Shown: positions 24,902 through 34,938 of the stretch, in pieces | How the letters are laid out: each line of letters begins with the position of its first letter | How positions within the stretch are numbered: the stretch's first letter is position 1 | Assembly (NCBI GenBank): GCA_002709695.1 | Contig: PAQF01000073.1 | Span: 1-64,000 of the forward strand | Length of the DNA stretch: 64,000 nucleotides | Direction: 5' to 3' | From: Candidatus Poribacteria bacterium | Lineage (GTDB): Bacteria > Poribacteria > WGA-4E > UBA9662 | The notes under the pieces: model-generated | The model's database searches: none | Told to the model about the DNA's origin: nothing | Seen by the model: only the letters and a program-made list of their open reading frames with translations | Program-made: the position numbers and the translations under genes

Positions 24902-27900
24902 GAAGGCGGAACAAGTTTCTGATTTTTATCGTAGCTTTTTTGATTTGCATATTCGTCGGTGGATTTTATTTTCTGGGGTCGAGCCATGTACATCAGGAAA
25001 TTCGTTTGAAGTTAGAGGAGTTAGTTTCCAATCAGATGCGCGCGACCATCTCAATTGGACAGATTTCTGGTAATGTTCTCAGTGGACTCAAAATTAGTAA
25101 AGTAGTGATTTACGACTTGTTACCGGACAAAACTCGTTTTTTTTCAATGGATTCAGTGGAAGTGAAATATAAACTTTACGGGCTTTTGTTTGGTAAATTT
25201 CTTGTTACCAAATTGGATATCAAGAGTCCTGAATTTAGTATCCGAGTTAACGAGAAGGGAGAAGTTAATCTAACCAAATTGTTTCAGGTGTCAAATCATA
25301 ATGGTTCAAGTGCCATATTTCAACCGCTTATTTCTCATGTTAGGATTGAGAATGGTTCCTTGAATCTGGACGACAAAATGCGTCAGTTGAAAGTTTCTGT
25401 CAACGGTATTTCTAGCAATTTCCAAGGTCCTTTAGGACAGTGGGAACATACAGGTGAGTTTAGTATTAAAGATGGTTTTTTTGAAGTTAATGAAGCTCGT
25501 ACGGAAATTGAGAAGATTCAAACCACGTTTTCTCTGTTTAGTAATTTGAAAGAACTTAAACAGATGCGAATTGATTTCGGAGATTCAAAATTAACTGTTT
25601 CAGGGCAAGCTAATGATTTGAATGATTTGGATGTAGAAGTGAATTTGGACCTTGACTTTCAGGATATTACCAAGTTTTATACGAATCAGATCATTGAGGG
25701 TAAAGCACAGGTAAATCTAAATGTAAGCAGTTTAGCTGAGAAGGTCGATGGTCAACTATTAGTTGCTTTTCCTTTCTTGCGTACAAATGGAGTGGAAATT
25801 CGAGATGTTTCCACTCGTGCAGAGTTTACGCGAGACTATTTCCACATAACTGAATTTTTTGGAGAATTAGCCGGTGGTAAGATTTCTGGTTATGCAGAAG
25901 TGACCCAAGGTAATGAGGGGATCAAATACCATGGGTCGATTGATCTCGTCGAGGGTCAAGCCGTTGATTTTTTCCCGATGATACATGATCTGAGGTCATT
26001 TCTACAATCGAATGGCAATGTGGATATTCATGTGCAGTTTGAGGGGGAGGGGCTTGATCCAAGTGATTTACAGTTGACTGGTGGATTGGTCTATGATGAA
26101 GCTAACTTAAACGATATTGGGATTAAGGTGTCTCAAGCCAATTGGAAAATTGAATCAGGTCAGTTAGTAGCTACGGCTAATCTTGACGAAGCACGAATTC
26201 GGTTACAAGGTCCTCTTGGTTTGGCTAATGATCGTGATATCGATCTGCAAATCACTAAAATTGATGTTGATAAGTTGTCAAGAATCGTTAGGATTCCTGA
26301 TCTCGGTGGTGAAGGTAAGGTTACGGGGAGAATTTCTCCCTCGGATTTGACAGCTGTGTTTGAAGTTCCTAAGGCTTCACTTTTCAATGTTCCGATTGGT
26401 ATATTAACTGTTCCGTTTCAGTATCGAGATGAGTATGTGTACATAAATCAAGGACTTCTAGTTAAGAATAAGAGTCGATTGGTATTAAATGGGCAAGCGT
26501 ATCCAATTGGAAAGATTCCTGTTGATCTCGTTTTATCTGTTGAACCGCTTCAAATTGCTGATTATATTCGTTTAGTTGGGCAAGCGTACCCGATTCAAGG
26601 CGTTGTCACGGGAAAATTGATTCTTGATAATACGCTGGAACATTTGAATGGGCGGGGAATACTTGAAATTGTTGATGCTGAGGCTTGGGGATTAATCTTT
26701 GATTCACTTTCTCTACCACTTGAAATTGAAAATTATGATGCGATTATCAAGGATTTTGAACTCTCATCTCGTGCTCAAAAAGGTATCTTGAATGCAACAG
26801 TGACAGACAATCTTGAGTATGAAATTGATTTCCAAAGCGAACCGATGCGGCTTCACGAACTGTTTATTGCAAGGGGCCTTAGTGAGATTGAGTTAGATGC
26901 TAGTATGATCCTTAATGCGACGGGTAAGGGGCATACTAGTGATCCACAAATCGATCTCACTTGTGATTTAACGGATGTGAGTTTTGCACAGAATCCTCTG
27001 TTGGATGTGGATTTAGTTGGTATTTTTACTAAAGAAATGCTTTCTTTTGAAGGCTTCGGTTTTGATGAGACTTGCCGAATACATGGTACAGTTAGAATGG
27101 AAAATTCAAATCCTTATGAGATTTTTGTCAAAGGCCGAAATGTAGATGTAGCACCTATTTTCCCAATCATTAATCCATTGCTTGGGAACCGTTTTGATGG
27201 TGTAGCAGATGGTAGAATTGAGATGATCGGGGAATTGGTTGATCCACTAACTGTGAGAATGAAGATGGATTTGGTAAGATTTGAAGTCTCATCTGGTAGT
27301 GAGACCTTGGTCAGCCCCGATCCTGAAATTGTAAAGCTTCGTTATGAGGGTGACGTGTGGTATGTTGATTCGCTTATTCTTGCTAGTCGGAAAAGTCGGA
27401 ATCCAATAGTTAGTATGATGGATTCATCAATTTCGCCTAGACACATGGAGTTTCAAGTTACATCGAACGAATTTGAAATTCAAAGTCTCACCGGTCTTTT
27501 TCCTGAAATTCCAATTGCTCTCTCCGGTTTAGCCCGTTACAACTTGAGTGTTACGGCGACAGAAACTGTAGGCAATATTGAATATCCAAAATATGAACTT
27601 AATTTTTTTATGCCGAATTTAGAAATTAAAAGTAGGGATGATATTATCGAAATTACCAGTGTAAAGGGGCAAATTCTTTATGAGAATAACCAACTGAGAA
27701 TACCCATGACAGACTTCCTTATGTTTGGGAATCATGTTCATATGTGGGGTACATTACCGGTTTCCAATCAAGGCACACAACTTCCGTCTATTTCAGATTC
27801 AATAGCAAATGATACGAAGATTTCGGTTCAAAGCAGTAATTTTCGGGTTGGGCCGATGACGCGTTTTTTTTCGAAAGTGACTGAACTTACGGGTAATCTT

Positions 27901-30900
27901 GATCTTCACGCTCAGATTGGGAACTCTTTGATGCGACCTTCAATCAGTGCTGTGGTCGATTTGAACCACACGTCCTTCAAGTTATTCGATTTTCCTGTTC
28001 CTATTCAAGATCTTTCGGCATTAATAAATGTGTCCAGTGTGACGTCTGGTCAAATGCAGGTCATTACGGAAAAGTCAAACTGGCGAATCAATGATGGAGT
28101 TTTCCATTTTGGTAATGCCATTTGTAATGTGGATCTGGTCAATTTTCGACCTGAAATTGACAGTTGGGCGCTTTCTATTAGCGGCGATCAGGCCAATTTA
28201 GCTGATGTTTTTAGCTATGTGATGAGTGTGCCTCAATCATCTATTACTGGTTCTACAGATATGTTGCTTACAGCTGAGGGAGTAGGTGCTCGGGTTGATA
28301 CGACAACGGCAAAACTCATTTGTCAGAATCTGAATCTTAAGGTGGCGGACCAAGATATAACCGAAGTTCAGCCTTTACAATTTACTTTCTCTGACCGAAA
28401 GTTTCAGGTTGCTCCAATTGAACTTGGCCAAGTACGCTTGTCGGCTGATGGTTTGTCGCAGAATTGGGTGGGAATTTTCGGGGAGATTGATCTTGATGGA
28501 AACCTAGATTTCTACTTTAACACAGATAGTCTTCCGCTTTCAGTCGCCTTAGCAGTGGGAGGCTTGCCTAACCGAATCAACGGTGTCTTAAATAGTCAAG
28601 TTCATGTTCGTAATCGCTTGCGCCAGCCAAATATTGAAATTATATGGGCTGTCGCAACTGATTTTAGAGATGAGAGCCCAGAGTTTAAAGGTAGGATCAC
28701 ATATTTTGACCAGTGGCTTACTATTCATGAGACTGAACTTGTTGGATACAATAATCGCTTGCAACTGTCTGGCCAAGTACCAATTGACTTGTCATTAAGC
28801 CAGATGAAATTGTCGGATCGTTTCCTTAAATTACCAATCAATGTGCAATTAAGTGGAGAGCAGGTCGATCTTGGTTTCATCGCTTCGTTTTTTCCTAAAG
28901 TCGACAAAAGTAGTGGTATAGCCGACATCGGTTTAAGGTTAGCTGGTACAACGGCCCGTCCTTATCTTAATGGTATGTTTTCAATCAAAAATGGGAATTT
29001 ACAGTTTGTTGATACTTCCCTGCCAATTTCGCAAGGAAGTATATATGCGAGGGCTGCTGATGGGTATATTGATGTTACAAATTTAACTTGTTATATTGGT
29101 TCAGGTAAGTTTGATGCCCGTGTTCAACTTATGACAGATGGACTCTATCCAACAAACTTTATAGCAAGAAAGATTGTAATTCAGAATGCCGACATTTCCG
29201 ATTGGAGTCGAAGTCTTTTGCCGGCAAGGTTTTATCCCAAACTTGGTGGTATCATAACTGCTAGTGCGATACTGGATATACCGATCAATAAATTTATTAG
29301 TCGTGGCGTAATAGATTGGACTCCGGAATTACTGCTTCCTTTTAATTTGCAAAATATAATTGCGTATGCTACGAGTGAGGCAAAGATAGAGAATTTGACT
29401 CTTGAAAGTTTGGACTATCGTGTTGCCAATAATAGAAATATAAATATTGTGCTGAAGAATCGGAAGTTGCATGTTCAGCCATTTCTGTTAACAGATGTAG
29501 GGAATGAGACAGCGGTTAATCCCTTGGAATTAGAAGGCGGAGGGCTTTGGGAACTTGATGGGAATCTAGATTTCGTTATGAAAATGCGAGATTTTGATGT
29601 AAGTTTCCTCTCTGATCTGGTTCCCATCGAGTATCCAATTCGTGGGAAATTAAATGCTAACCTACAGATTAACGGTACTGACGCAAATCCAGAGGTCACA
29701 TTGGAATGGTTTCCTGCTAAATCTACGGCGTTGACCATCGCTAATGCGGAAATCGATGATTTTACGGGCAAAATTACTTATGAAGATCAGGCAGTCCAGA
29801 TTGGTAGGGAGGTTGTCACACTTTCAATCGGTTCAAATCGTGTTCTGTTGTCTGGGACAGTTCCATTTGATTTCTCAATACGTGAGGCAATACTATCGCC
29901 ATTGCCTCAGCCGATTGAAGGCAGAATTGATCTAGATATAAGAACGCTTGATTTTTTGCCTATGATTTTTCCGCAATTTGGTCTTATTGATGGTGTTGGG
30001 ATGTGTAATGTCACAATTGGCGGTAGTATCGATTCTCCCCGGTTGAAAGGGGTAACTAGCTTACGTGACGTTGCTTTTCGGCTTCCTGAGACGTATATTA
30101 GTGTGGATCAAGCTCAGTTAGAAGCAAATTTTACCAATAATGGGGTCATTATCCGTCAGCTTGAAGGTAATTTAAATGGTGGTAAATTCGTAGCGGGAGG
30201 TTCTCTTGAGTCGAGGTGGTTAGACGTAACTGAAATGGACATTTGGGCTACACTGAAAGACGGTTGTATTTTTCAAAACCCTCAACTTTATTGGGTACGG
30301 TGTGACCGTGTTGATTTGACCATGATTGGTGATGTAATCCCTGGGGGTAAGGTTAGACTGCCAGTTGTAAGAGGGACGGTCCGTGTTGCTGATGGTCGGT
30401 ATAAGCGCCCTTGGCGGGAATTAGTTAATGAATGGGTTAATCAAGATTCAGCAGGAATTCAGTTTGAAGTGTTATCGGATTATCCGATTATTCGTCATCT
30501 CCGTTTGGATTTGGATGTTATTGCTCCAGGAAACATTTCGATGGTATCGGATCTTGGCGATTTTAACGATATTGAAGTCTCAGTGAATGGTAAAGTTATT
30601 GGTCCAATCCAAAGACCTGTTTATAATGGTAGAGTTGATATACTTGAAGGCGAATTCCAAGTTTTTGCCATCGACCATCCGTTTACAATCAAAGAGGGGT
30701 CATATGGCGAGAATACTGATCCTCTTCGTCTGAAACCATATTACGAGATCTATGCTGAAACGTCGGAACCAATTCGAAGTGTTAGGTTACGTAATCTGGA
30801 TACAAAGGATGTAAAAGTTAACTTACATATGAGCGGCTATTTAAGTGAATCCCATAGTCCCGAACTGGAAGTGGAAATTTTGAACAGTGAGGTTGGTGAA

Positions 30901-31446
30901 AATTATCAGCTGACGCTCACACAAACGGAAATTCTTTCTATTCTAACTTTTGGGGATACCGAATCTTTGTCTTTCACAGATGTTGGGGCGATAAGCAATA
31001 GTAGTAGAGAGGTTATGCTTCGGCAGGGAGAACGATTTGTCGGGAATTCAGTTGCCAGATTGGCGGGGCTCCGCGAAGCTCGAGTCAAGCTGACTGATCC
31101 TCTTAGTTTTGAAAACCGTTCTGAGCTTTTTTGGGATGATAGAGATTTGATGGTGGATCCACTGTTGGATTTGCGTAATGATTTTTTGTTGACTCTCGAT
31201 GATCCTATTTCAGTAATAGACCCGAGTGGTCAAATTGAGTCTAAAAGTCTGAAGGAAATTTCGAAAAGATTAGCAATTACTTATTCAAATAAAATATCTT
31301 ATTTAAATAAGCTAAGCGAAAATACTCCCTATATAGAGGTTGAGTATCAGATTAACAAACACATGTCCGTGGCCGGTGAGAGGTATAGGATAAACCAAAG
31401 TACGGAACGATATGGTATTGATCTTAAGCTTGAACTGGAGTTTTAG
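24898..31446 (+). CDS. Giant TamB/AsmA-like protein (translocation and assembly module, DUF490)
   Basis: 2182 residues, well above the roughly 1260 of E. coli TamB. A single N-terminal membrane anchor (about 7-27) is followed by long beta-helical AsmA/TamB repeats, with recurrent phrases such as V-x-G-x-L-x-I-x-x and L-x-G-x-V-P. The C-terminal TamB/DUF490 domain (about 1900-2120) has INLHMSGYLSESHSPELEVEI-type strands and SILTFGDTESL. TamB-like proteins bridge inner and outer membranes and move phospholipids or help outer-membrane protein assembly. The neighbouring Omp85 gene fits a TamA partner. It overlaps the upstream ligase by four bases and the downstream gene by 35. Confidence 0.9.
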   Translation: MRRRNKFLIFIVAFLICIFVGGFYFLGSSHVHQEIRLKLEELVSNQMRATISIGQISGNVLSGLKISKVVIYDLLPDKTRFFSMDSVEVKYKLYGLLFGKFLVTKLDIKSPEFSIRVNEKGEVNLTKLFQVSNHNGSSAIFQPLISHVRIENGSLNLDDKMRQLKVSVNGISSNFQGPLGQWEHTGEFSIKDGFFEVNEARTEIEKIQTTFSLFSNLKELKQMRIDFGDSKLTVSGQANDLNDLDVEVNLDLDFQDITKFYTNQIIEGKAQVNLNVSSLAEKVDGQLLVAFPFLRTNGVEIRDVSTRAEFTRDYFHITEFFGELAGGKISGYAEVTQGNEGIKYHGSIDLVEGQAVDFFPMIHDLRSFLQSNGNVDIHVQFEGEGLDPSDLQLTGGLVYDEANLNDIGIKVSQANWKIESGQLVATANLDEARIRLQGPLGLANDRDIDLQITKIDVDKLSRIVRIPDLGGEGKVTGRISPSDLTAVFEVPKASLFNVPIGILTVPFQYRDEYVYINQGLLVKNKSRLVLNGQAYPIGKIPVDLVLSVEPLQIADYIRLVGQAYPIQGVVTGKLILDNTLEHLNGRGILEIVDAEAWGLIFDSLSLPLEIENYDAIIKDFELSSRAQKGILNATVTDNLEYEIDFQSEPMRLHELFIARGLSEIELDASMILNATGKGHTSDPQIDLTCDLTDVSFAQNPLLDVDLVGIFTKEMLSFEGFGFDETCRIHGTVRMENSNPYEIFVKGRNVDVAPIFPIINPLLGNRFDGVADGRIEMIGELVDPLTVRMKMDLVRFEVSSGSETLVSPDPEIVKLRYEGDVWYVDSLILASRKSRNPIVSMMDSSISPRHMEFQVTSNEFEIQSLTGLFPEIPIALSGLARYNLSVTATETVGNIEYPKYELNFFMPNLEIKSRDDIIEITSVKGQILYENNQLRIPMTDFLMFGNHVHMWGTLPVSNQGTQLPSISDSIANDTKISVQSSNFRVGPMTRFFSKVTELTGNLDLHAQIGNSLMRPSISAVVDLNHTSFKLFDFPVPIQDLSALINVSSVTSGQMQVITEKSNWRINDGVFHFGNAICNVDLVNFRPEIDSWALSISGDQANLADVFSYVMSVPQSSITGSTDMLLTAEGVGARVDTTTAKLICQNLNLKVADQDITEVQPLQFTFSDRKFQVAPIELGQVRLSADGLSQNWVGIFGEIDLDGNLDFYFNTDSLPLSVALAVGGLPNRINGVLNSQVHVRNRLRQPNIEIIWAVATDFRDESPEFKGRITYFDQWLTIHETELVGYNNRLQLSGQVPIDLSLSQMKLSDRFLKLPINVQLSGEQVDLGFIASFFPKVDKSSGIADIGLRLAGTTARPYLNGMFSIKNGNLQFVDTSLPISQGSIYARAADGYIDVTNLTCYIGSGKFDARVQLMTDGLYPTNFIARKIVIQNADISDWSRSLLPARFYPKLGGIITASAILDIPINKFISRGVIDWTPELLLPFNLQNIIAYATSEAKIENLTLESLDYRVANNRNINIVLKNRKLHVQPFLLTDVGNETAVNPLELEGGGLWELDGNLDFVMKMRDFDVSFLSDLVPIEYPIRGKLNANLQINGTDANPEVTLEWFPAKSTALTIANAEIDDFTGKITYEDQAVQIGREVVTLSIGSNRVLLSGTVPFDFSIREAILSPLPQPIEGRIDLDIRTLDFLPMIFPQFGLIDGVGMCNVTIGGSIDSPRLKGVTSLRDVAFRLPETYISVDQAQLEANFTNNGVIIRQLEGNLNGGKFVAGGSLESRWLDVTEMDIWATLKDGCIFQNPQLYWVRCDRVDLTMIGDVIPGGKVRLPVVRGTVRVADGRYKRPWRELVNEWVNQDSAGIQFEVLSDYPIIRHLRLDLDVIAPGNISMVSDLGDFNDIEVSVNGKVIGPIQRPVYNGRVDILEGEFQVFAIDHPFTIKEGSYGENTDPLRLKPYYEIYAETSEPIRSVRLRNLDTKDVKVNLHMSGYLSESHSPELEVEILNSEVGENYQLTLTQTEILSILTFGDTESLSFTDVGAISNSSREVMLRQGERFVGNSVARLAGLREARVKLTDPLSFENRSELFWDDRDLMVDPLLDLRNDFLLTLDDPISVIDPSGQIESKSLKEISKRLAITYSNKISYLNKLSENTPYIEVEYQINKHMSVAGERYRINQSTERYGIDLKLELEF

Positions 31447-34219
31447 AAATTACTTGGATTTTTTTCTGAAGATTCTCTGTCCTTTTATAAAATTGGTATC
31501 TGTTTTAGTATTGCTAGTTCTACATAACGAATCACTGAGTGCTAGTATAATCCCTGTGGTTCAAATTGAATATCTGTTTAATGGTGAAATTTTAGATGAA
31601 TCTTCGTCACTTTCACAGGCTTTGGTTGGTGGGACTGATATTGAACTTGGGGATACAATTTCCCATTATAAAATTCGTCGATCTGTGGAAGCAATCTACT
31701 CAATTGGAGATTTTTCGCAGGTTAGAGCAGTAAGGAAGGTTGCAGAATCCGGAATTATATTGGTATTTCAACTCACCTCGAAAATTCGGATTTCTGAGAT
31801 TAAGCTTGATGGGAATATTCTTGATCGAGGTTTTATACTTGAACGGATTAATTCTGAAGTTGGGGAAGAATATTCAAAAGAAGTAGCCGAGAGAGACGCA
31901 AGAAAGATTCTCAGTCTTTATATAGATCATGGGTATTTCAACGCTCGTGTTCGCTTCACAGTTCCTTCAGAAAAACGTGCAGTTGATGTGCTTTCTCTCC
32001 GTTTTGAAATTGTGCCGCATGCCCGAGTAACAATTGGAGTTATAGGCTTTAGCGGCAATTTGGCTTTCAGTGAAAAGGATATTCAGAGTGCCTTAGAAAT
32101 TGAAAGCAACCAGTTCTATCAGAAAGAAATGATCGAGAGGGAAATCTACCGTCTCCGAGAACGGTATCGTCAGGAGGGTTATCTGTCAGTCCAAATTGTG
32201 TCAAGTCAGGTGTACAATTCTAGTCTGAAAACGATAGCGTTGACTTTTCACATTGTTGAGGGAAGAAGAGTTATCGTTAAGTTGATTGGTAGCGGTTTTG
32301 ATAAAGAGGCGTTACGCGATAAACTAGAAATTTTTAAACAAGGCAATTATTCTGACTATGTCCTTCGAAGTAACGCCCAGCGGATTCGACAAATCTTTCA
32401 GCAGAAAGGTTACTATGACCCACAAGTCAGATTTCGAATTGCAAAGGAATCAAAAGAGGTTGTTGTGATCAACTTTGATATTGATCTTGGCAAAGTGCCG
32501 CGAATCCGAAGAATTGATTTTGTTGGTAATAATGCTTTTAGTGACTCCGATTTGTTGCAACGAATGGTGACTAGAAAACGTAATTTTTTCTCTTTTCCTG
32601 GTTTGAGTTGGTTATTTCCTGAAGGTGTTTTTGATCCAATGGCTTTTGATAGAGATAGGAAGGCTCTTGAACTCTTTTATAAGAAGAGCGGATACTTGAA
32701 TGCTAGAATTAAAGTTGAAAGATACGTTAATTCCAAGACAAATCAACTTCATCTGCAACTTAAGATTGATGAAGGCATACAACAACTGGTCAATGACCTT
32801 AGTTTCGAAGGTAATGCCATTTTTGATTCGGATCAATTGGTTCTTGTTATTTCAGCTAGGCGAGGTCTACCTTATAGTAAAGATTTGGTGGAACAAGACC
32901 AACGTAAATTGGAGATCCTATATGATAGGAACGGTTACATTTACGCAAGTATTGAACCTAAATATGATGAATCGACTGGAATGCTTGTTTATCGTGTTTT
33001 GGAAAACAAACAAGCTCGGCTTGGGAGATTCTATATCCATGGCAATTTAAAAACAAGAAATCATGTGTTGCAGCGTGAGTTTGAGAACGCTGGACTGAAA
33101 GCGGGAGATGTTTTTAGTTTTGAACGATTGATGGATGCTAAGCGGGAGCTGTTTTTGCTGGGGCTATTTCGTTCAATTAGCATACGTGTACCCGACAGAA
33201 TTGATCAGGAAGAGATACTTGATATTAATGTAAGAGTTGAGGAAAGGAACCCCGGATCAATTAGTTTAAGTGGTGGATATAATCCTTCAAGCGAAATCTT
33301 TTCCTTCAAGAGTGTGCGTGGAACGTTTGGTTTGAATTATAATAATTTGTATGGTCGAAATTTAAGAGTTAGTACAAAAGCGCGGTTTGGGACGGAAGGA
33401 AATCTGTATGAAACAATTCTTATAGAACCTTGGTTAGTTGGTGATACGATAGGAACGCTTCGAGTTTTTGAGGATAATCTTCAGGAAATTGGTGATATTA
33501 CTCGGGCTAGGGGTGGTATAGCAAGTTTGATTAAAAGACTAGGAGTTCATAATAAATTCTCTGTTCAATACAAATATCAAGAACTTCGTCAGAAGAAAAG
33601 GGGGTTAGGTACAACAGTGAGCAGTTTTGGATTAGCCTTTCATCGTGATAATCGCGATCATTTTTTTAATCCACGAAGTGGTCACTTCAATGAATTGATG
33701 ATTGAATATGCTGGTGGGTTGTTGTCGGGAGAGACAAGCTTTATCAAAGTTACAACTGATCAGCGATTTTACCAAAATGTTACCGATGTAGTGTTTGCTA
33801 ATGCCATTCGGCTCGGTTTTGAAAAAGGGTTGCGAAATCAGGTAAGGTTACCTTCTTTTGAACGTTTTCGTATTGGTGGAGGTACCACGGTTCGTGGTTA
33901 TGATGAAATGTCTTTAGGGCCTTTAGATGAATTTGGCAACCATCGGGGTGATGTAATGTTTGTCTTTAATACGGAACTTCGTTTTCCTATATACAAGTTG
34001 GTTGGGGCCGTAGTGTTTTTTGATTTGGGTAATGTCTGGGATGAACCAAGGAACCTGAATGATTTGGTTAAGGATATTCGGATGAATCGTCCTTGGTCGG
34101 CGATTGGTTTTGGCTTGCGTATGGATACTGTATTGGGACCTGCACGTTTGGATTATGGGATTCCAATTGATAAAGATATAGATGGTAAGTTGCATCTTGC
34201 ACTTGGACACGCTTTTTGA
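31412..34219 (+). CDS. Omp85-family outer membrane protein (TamA/BamA-like) with about seven POTRA units
   Basis: 935 residues. Signal-like residues (about 18-42) precede a periplasmic region where I count about seven POTRA-like units, each ending in a G-Y-F/L/Y-x-(A/P)-x-(V/I) turn (GYFNARV, GYLSVQI, GYYDPQV, GYLNARI, GYIYASI). The C-terminal barrel (about 630-935) has GGGTTVRGYDE, the Omp85 VRG(F/Y) lid motif, ending in HLALGHAF with a terminal Phe. E. coli BamA has five POTRA units and TamA three. The gene overlaps tamB, so it is probably its TamA-type partner, but BamA is not ruled out. The start is uncertain. Confidence 0.88.
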   Translation: MVLILSLNWSFRNYLDFFLKILCPFIKLVSVLVLLVLHNESLSASIIPVVQIEYLFNGEILDESSSLSQALVGGTDIELGDTISHYKIRRSVEAIYSIGDFSQVRAVRKVAESGIILVFQLTSKIRISEIKLDGNILDRGFILERINSEVGEEYSKEVAERDARKILSLYIDHGYFNARVRFTVPSEKRAVDVLSLRFEIVPHARVTIGVIGFSGNLAFSEKDIQSALEIESNQFYQKEMIEREIYRLRERYRQEGYLSVQIVSSQVYNSSLKTIALTFHIVEGRRVIVKLIGSGFDKEALRDKLEIFKQGNYSDYVLRSNAQRIRQIFQQKGYYDPQVRFRIAKESKEVVVINFDIDLGKVPRIRRIDFVGNNAFSDSDLLQRMVTRKRNFFSFPGLSWLFPEGVFDPMAFDRDRKALELFYKKSGYLNARIKVERYVNSKTNQLHLQLKIDEGIQQLVNDLSFEGNAIFDSDQLVLVISARRGLPYSKDLVEQDQRKLEILYDRNGYIYASIEPKYDESTGMLVYRVLENKQARLGRFYIHGNLKTRNHVLQREFENAGLKAGDVFSFERLMDAKRELFLLGLFRSISIRVPDRIDQEEILDINVRVEERNPGSISLSGGYNPSSEIFSFKSVRGTFGLNYNNLYGRNLRVSTKARFGTEGNLYETILIEPWLVGDTIGTLRVFEDNLQEIGDITRARGGIASLIKRLGVHNKFSVQYKYQELRQKKRGLGTTVSSFGLAFHRDNRDHFFNPRSGHFNELMIEYAGGLLSGETSFIKVTTDQRFYQNVTDVVFANAIRLGFEKGLRNQVRLPSFERFRIGGGTTVRGYDEMSLGPLDEFGNHRGDVMFVFNTELRFPIYKLVGAVVFFDLGNVWDEPRNLNDLVKDIRMNRPWSAIGFGLRMDTVLGPARLDYGIPIDKDIDGKLHLALGHAF

Positions 34220-34238
34220 GCGTATCCAAGTGGTTTTT
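34200..34238 (+). terminator. Rho-independent terminator after the Omp85 gene
   Basis: The stem at 34200-34212 pairs with 34220-34232 in 12 of 13 positions, followed by TTTTT at 34234-34238. The Omp85 stop codon (34217-34219) lies in the hairpin loop, so coding and termination signals overlap. It closes the lplA-like/tamB-like/omp85 operon, and the tRNA promoter lies downstream. Confidence 0.8.
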
Positions 34239-34415
34239 GGAATGGAATATTGAAGGTATGTATTTTGTCTGAGGCTATTGTGAGTGGTGTGTTAAGCGGG
34301 CAGTTTTTTTGCTGTTTGGTCGAATATTGTAAAAATCTTATTTGGTTTACATGTTGTGAGTGAGGTTATCTGAGCTGGATTGCGAATTAAATGTGTCTAC
34401 TTTTGGAGAAAAATC

Positions 34416-34445
34416 TTGACAAAGTTTTTTAATTATATGTATAAT
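34416..34445 (+). promoter_or_regulatory. Consensus promoter of the tRNA/secE/ribosomal protein block
   Basis: Perfect TTGACA (34416-34421) and perfect TATAAT (34440-34445) with an 18-base spacer lie 21 bases before the first tRNA gene. The spacer is AT-rich. No other strong promoter is seen before rplK, so this one probably drives all five tRNAs and possibly secE-nusG. Confidence 0.85.
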
Positions 34446-34466
34446 TCTAGCTTGTCTGTATTATAG

Positions 34467-34542
34467 GCTGGCGTAGCTCAATCGGTAGAGCAAGTGATTT
34501 GTAATCACTAGGTTGGAGGTTCAAGTCCTCTCGTCAGCTCCA
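34467..34542 (+). tRNA. tRNA-Thr (anticodon TGT)
   Basis: A 76-base cloverleaf with acceptor arm GCTGGCG/CGTCAGC (one G-U pair), D-loop AGCTCAATCGGTAGAGC, anticodon stem AGTGA/TCACT around TTTGTAA (anticodon TGT) and a standard TTCAAGTCC T-loop. CCA is encoded at 34540-34542, unlike the four tRNAs that follow. It is the first gene after the consensus promoter. Confidence 0.95.
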
Positions 34543-34553
34543 GTGCGGCGAAT

Positions 34554-34636
34554 GGGGAGATAGCGAAGCTGGCCAAACGCGGCAGACTGTAAATCTGTTC
34601 CCTCAGGGTTCGGCGGTTCGAATCCGTCTCTCCCCA
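34554..34636 (+). tRNA. tRNA-Tyr (anticodon GTA)
   Basis: An 83-base type II tRNA with a long variable arm, acceptor GGGGAGA/TCTCCCC, and anticodon loop CTGTAAA (anticodon GTA). The T-loop is GTTCGAATC. The discriminator base is A at 34636; the next bases are TCA, so CCA is not encoded. It starts 12 bases after tRNA-Thr. Confidence 0.94.
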
Positions 34637-34647
34637 TCATTATTTTT

Positions 34648-34720
34648 GCGGGAGTAGCTCATTTGGTAGAGCCTCTGCCTTCCAAGCAGATGGTGGCGGG
34701 TTCGAGCCCCGTCTCCCGCT
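34648..34720 (+). tRNA. tRNA-Gly (anticodon TCC)
   Basis: A 73-base cloverleaf with acceptor GCGGGAG/CTCCCGC, anticodon stem CTGCC-type around CTTCCAA (anticodon TCC), and a GTTCGAGCC T-loop. The discriminator is T and CCA is not encoded. Its place after tRNA-Tyr follows the widespread Thr-Tyr-Gly-Thr order. Confidence 0.95.
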
Positions 34721-34733
34721 TTGAGTGTGAGGT

Positions 34734-34806
34734 GCCGACGTAGCTCAGTAGGTAGAGCACATCATTGGTAATGATGAGGTCACCGGTTCAATCCCGGTCG
34801 TCGGCT
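34734..34806 (+). tRNA. tRNA-Thr (anticodon GGT)
   Basis: A 73-base cloverleaf with acceptor GCCGACG/CGTCGGC, D-loop AGCTCAGTAGGTAGAGC, anticodon arm ATCAT/ATGAT around TGGTA (anticodon GGT) and a GTTCAATCC T-loop. CCA is not encoded. In most bacteria with this array a tuf gene follows immediately; here tRNA-Trp comes next after 57 bases. Confidence 0.95.
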
Positions 34807-34863
34807 TTGAGCTTGGGATGTTTTTTGTAATACTTTAGTAGTACTATAATTATTATTTATTAT

Positions 34864-34938
34864 AGGCCATTAGCTCAGGCTGGCTAGAGCGTCGGTCTCC
34901 AAAACCGAAAGTCGGGGGTTCGAATCCCTCATGGCCTG
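34864..34938 (+). tRNA. tRNA-Trp (anticodon CCA)
   Basis: A 75-base cloverleaf with acceptor AGGCCAT/ATGGCCT, anticodon loop CTCCAAA (anticodon CCA), and a GTTCGAATC T-loop. CCA is not encoded. It lies directly upstream of secE, as is usual. A TATAAT at 34845-34850 precedes it but lacks a good -35, and may be a vestige of a promoter between the tRNAs. Confidence 0.95.
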
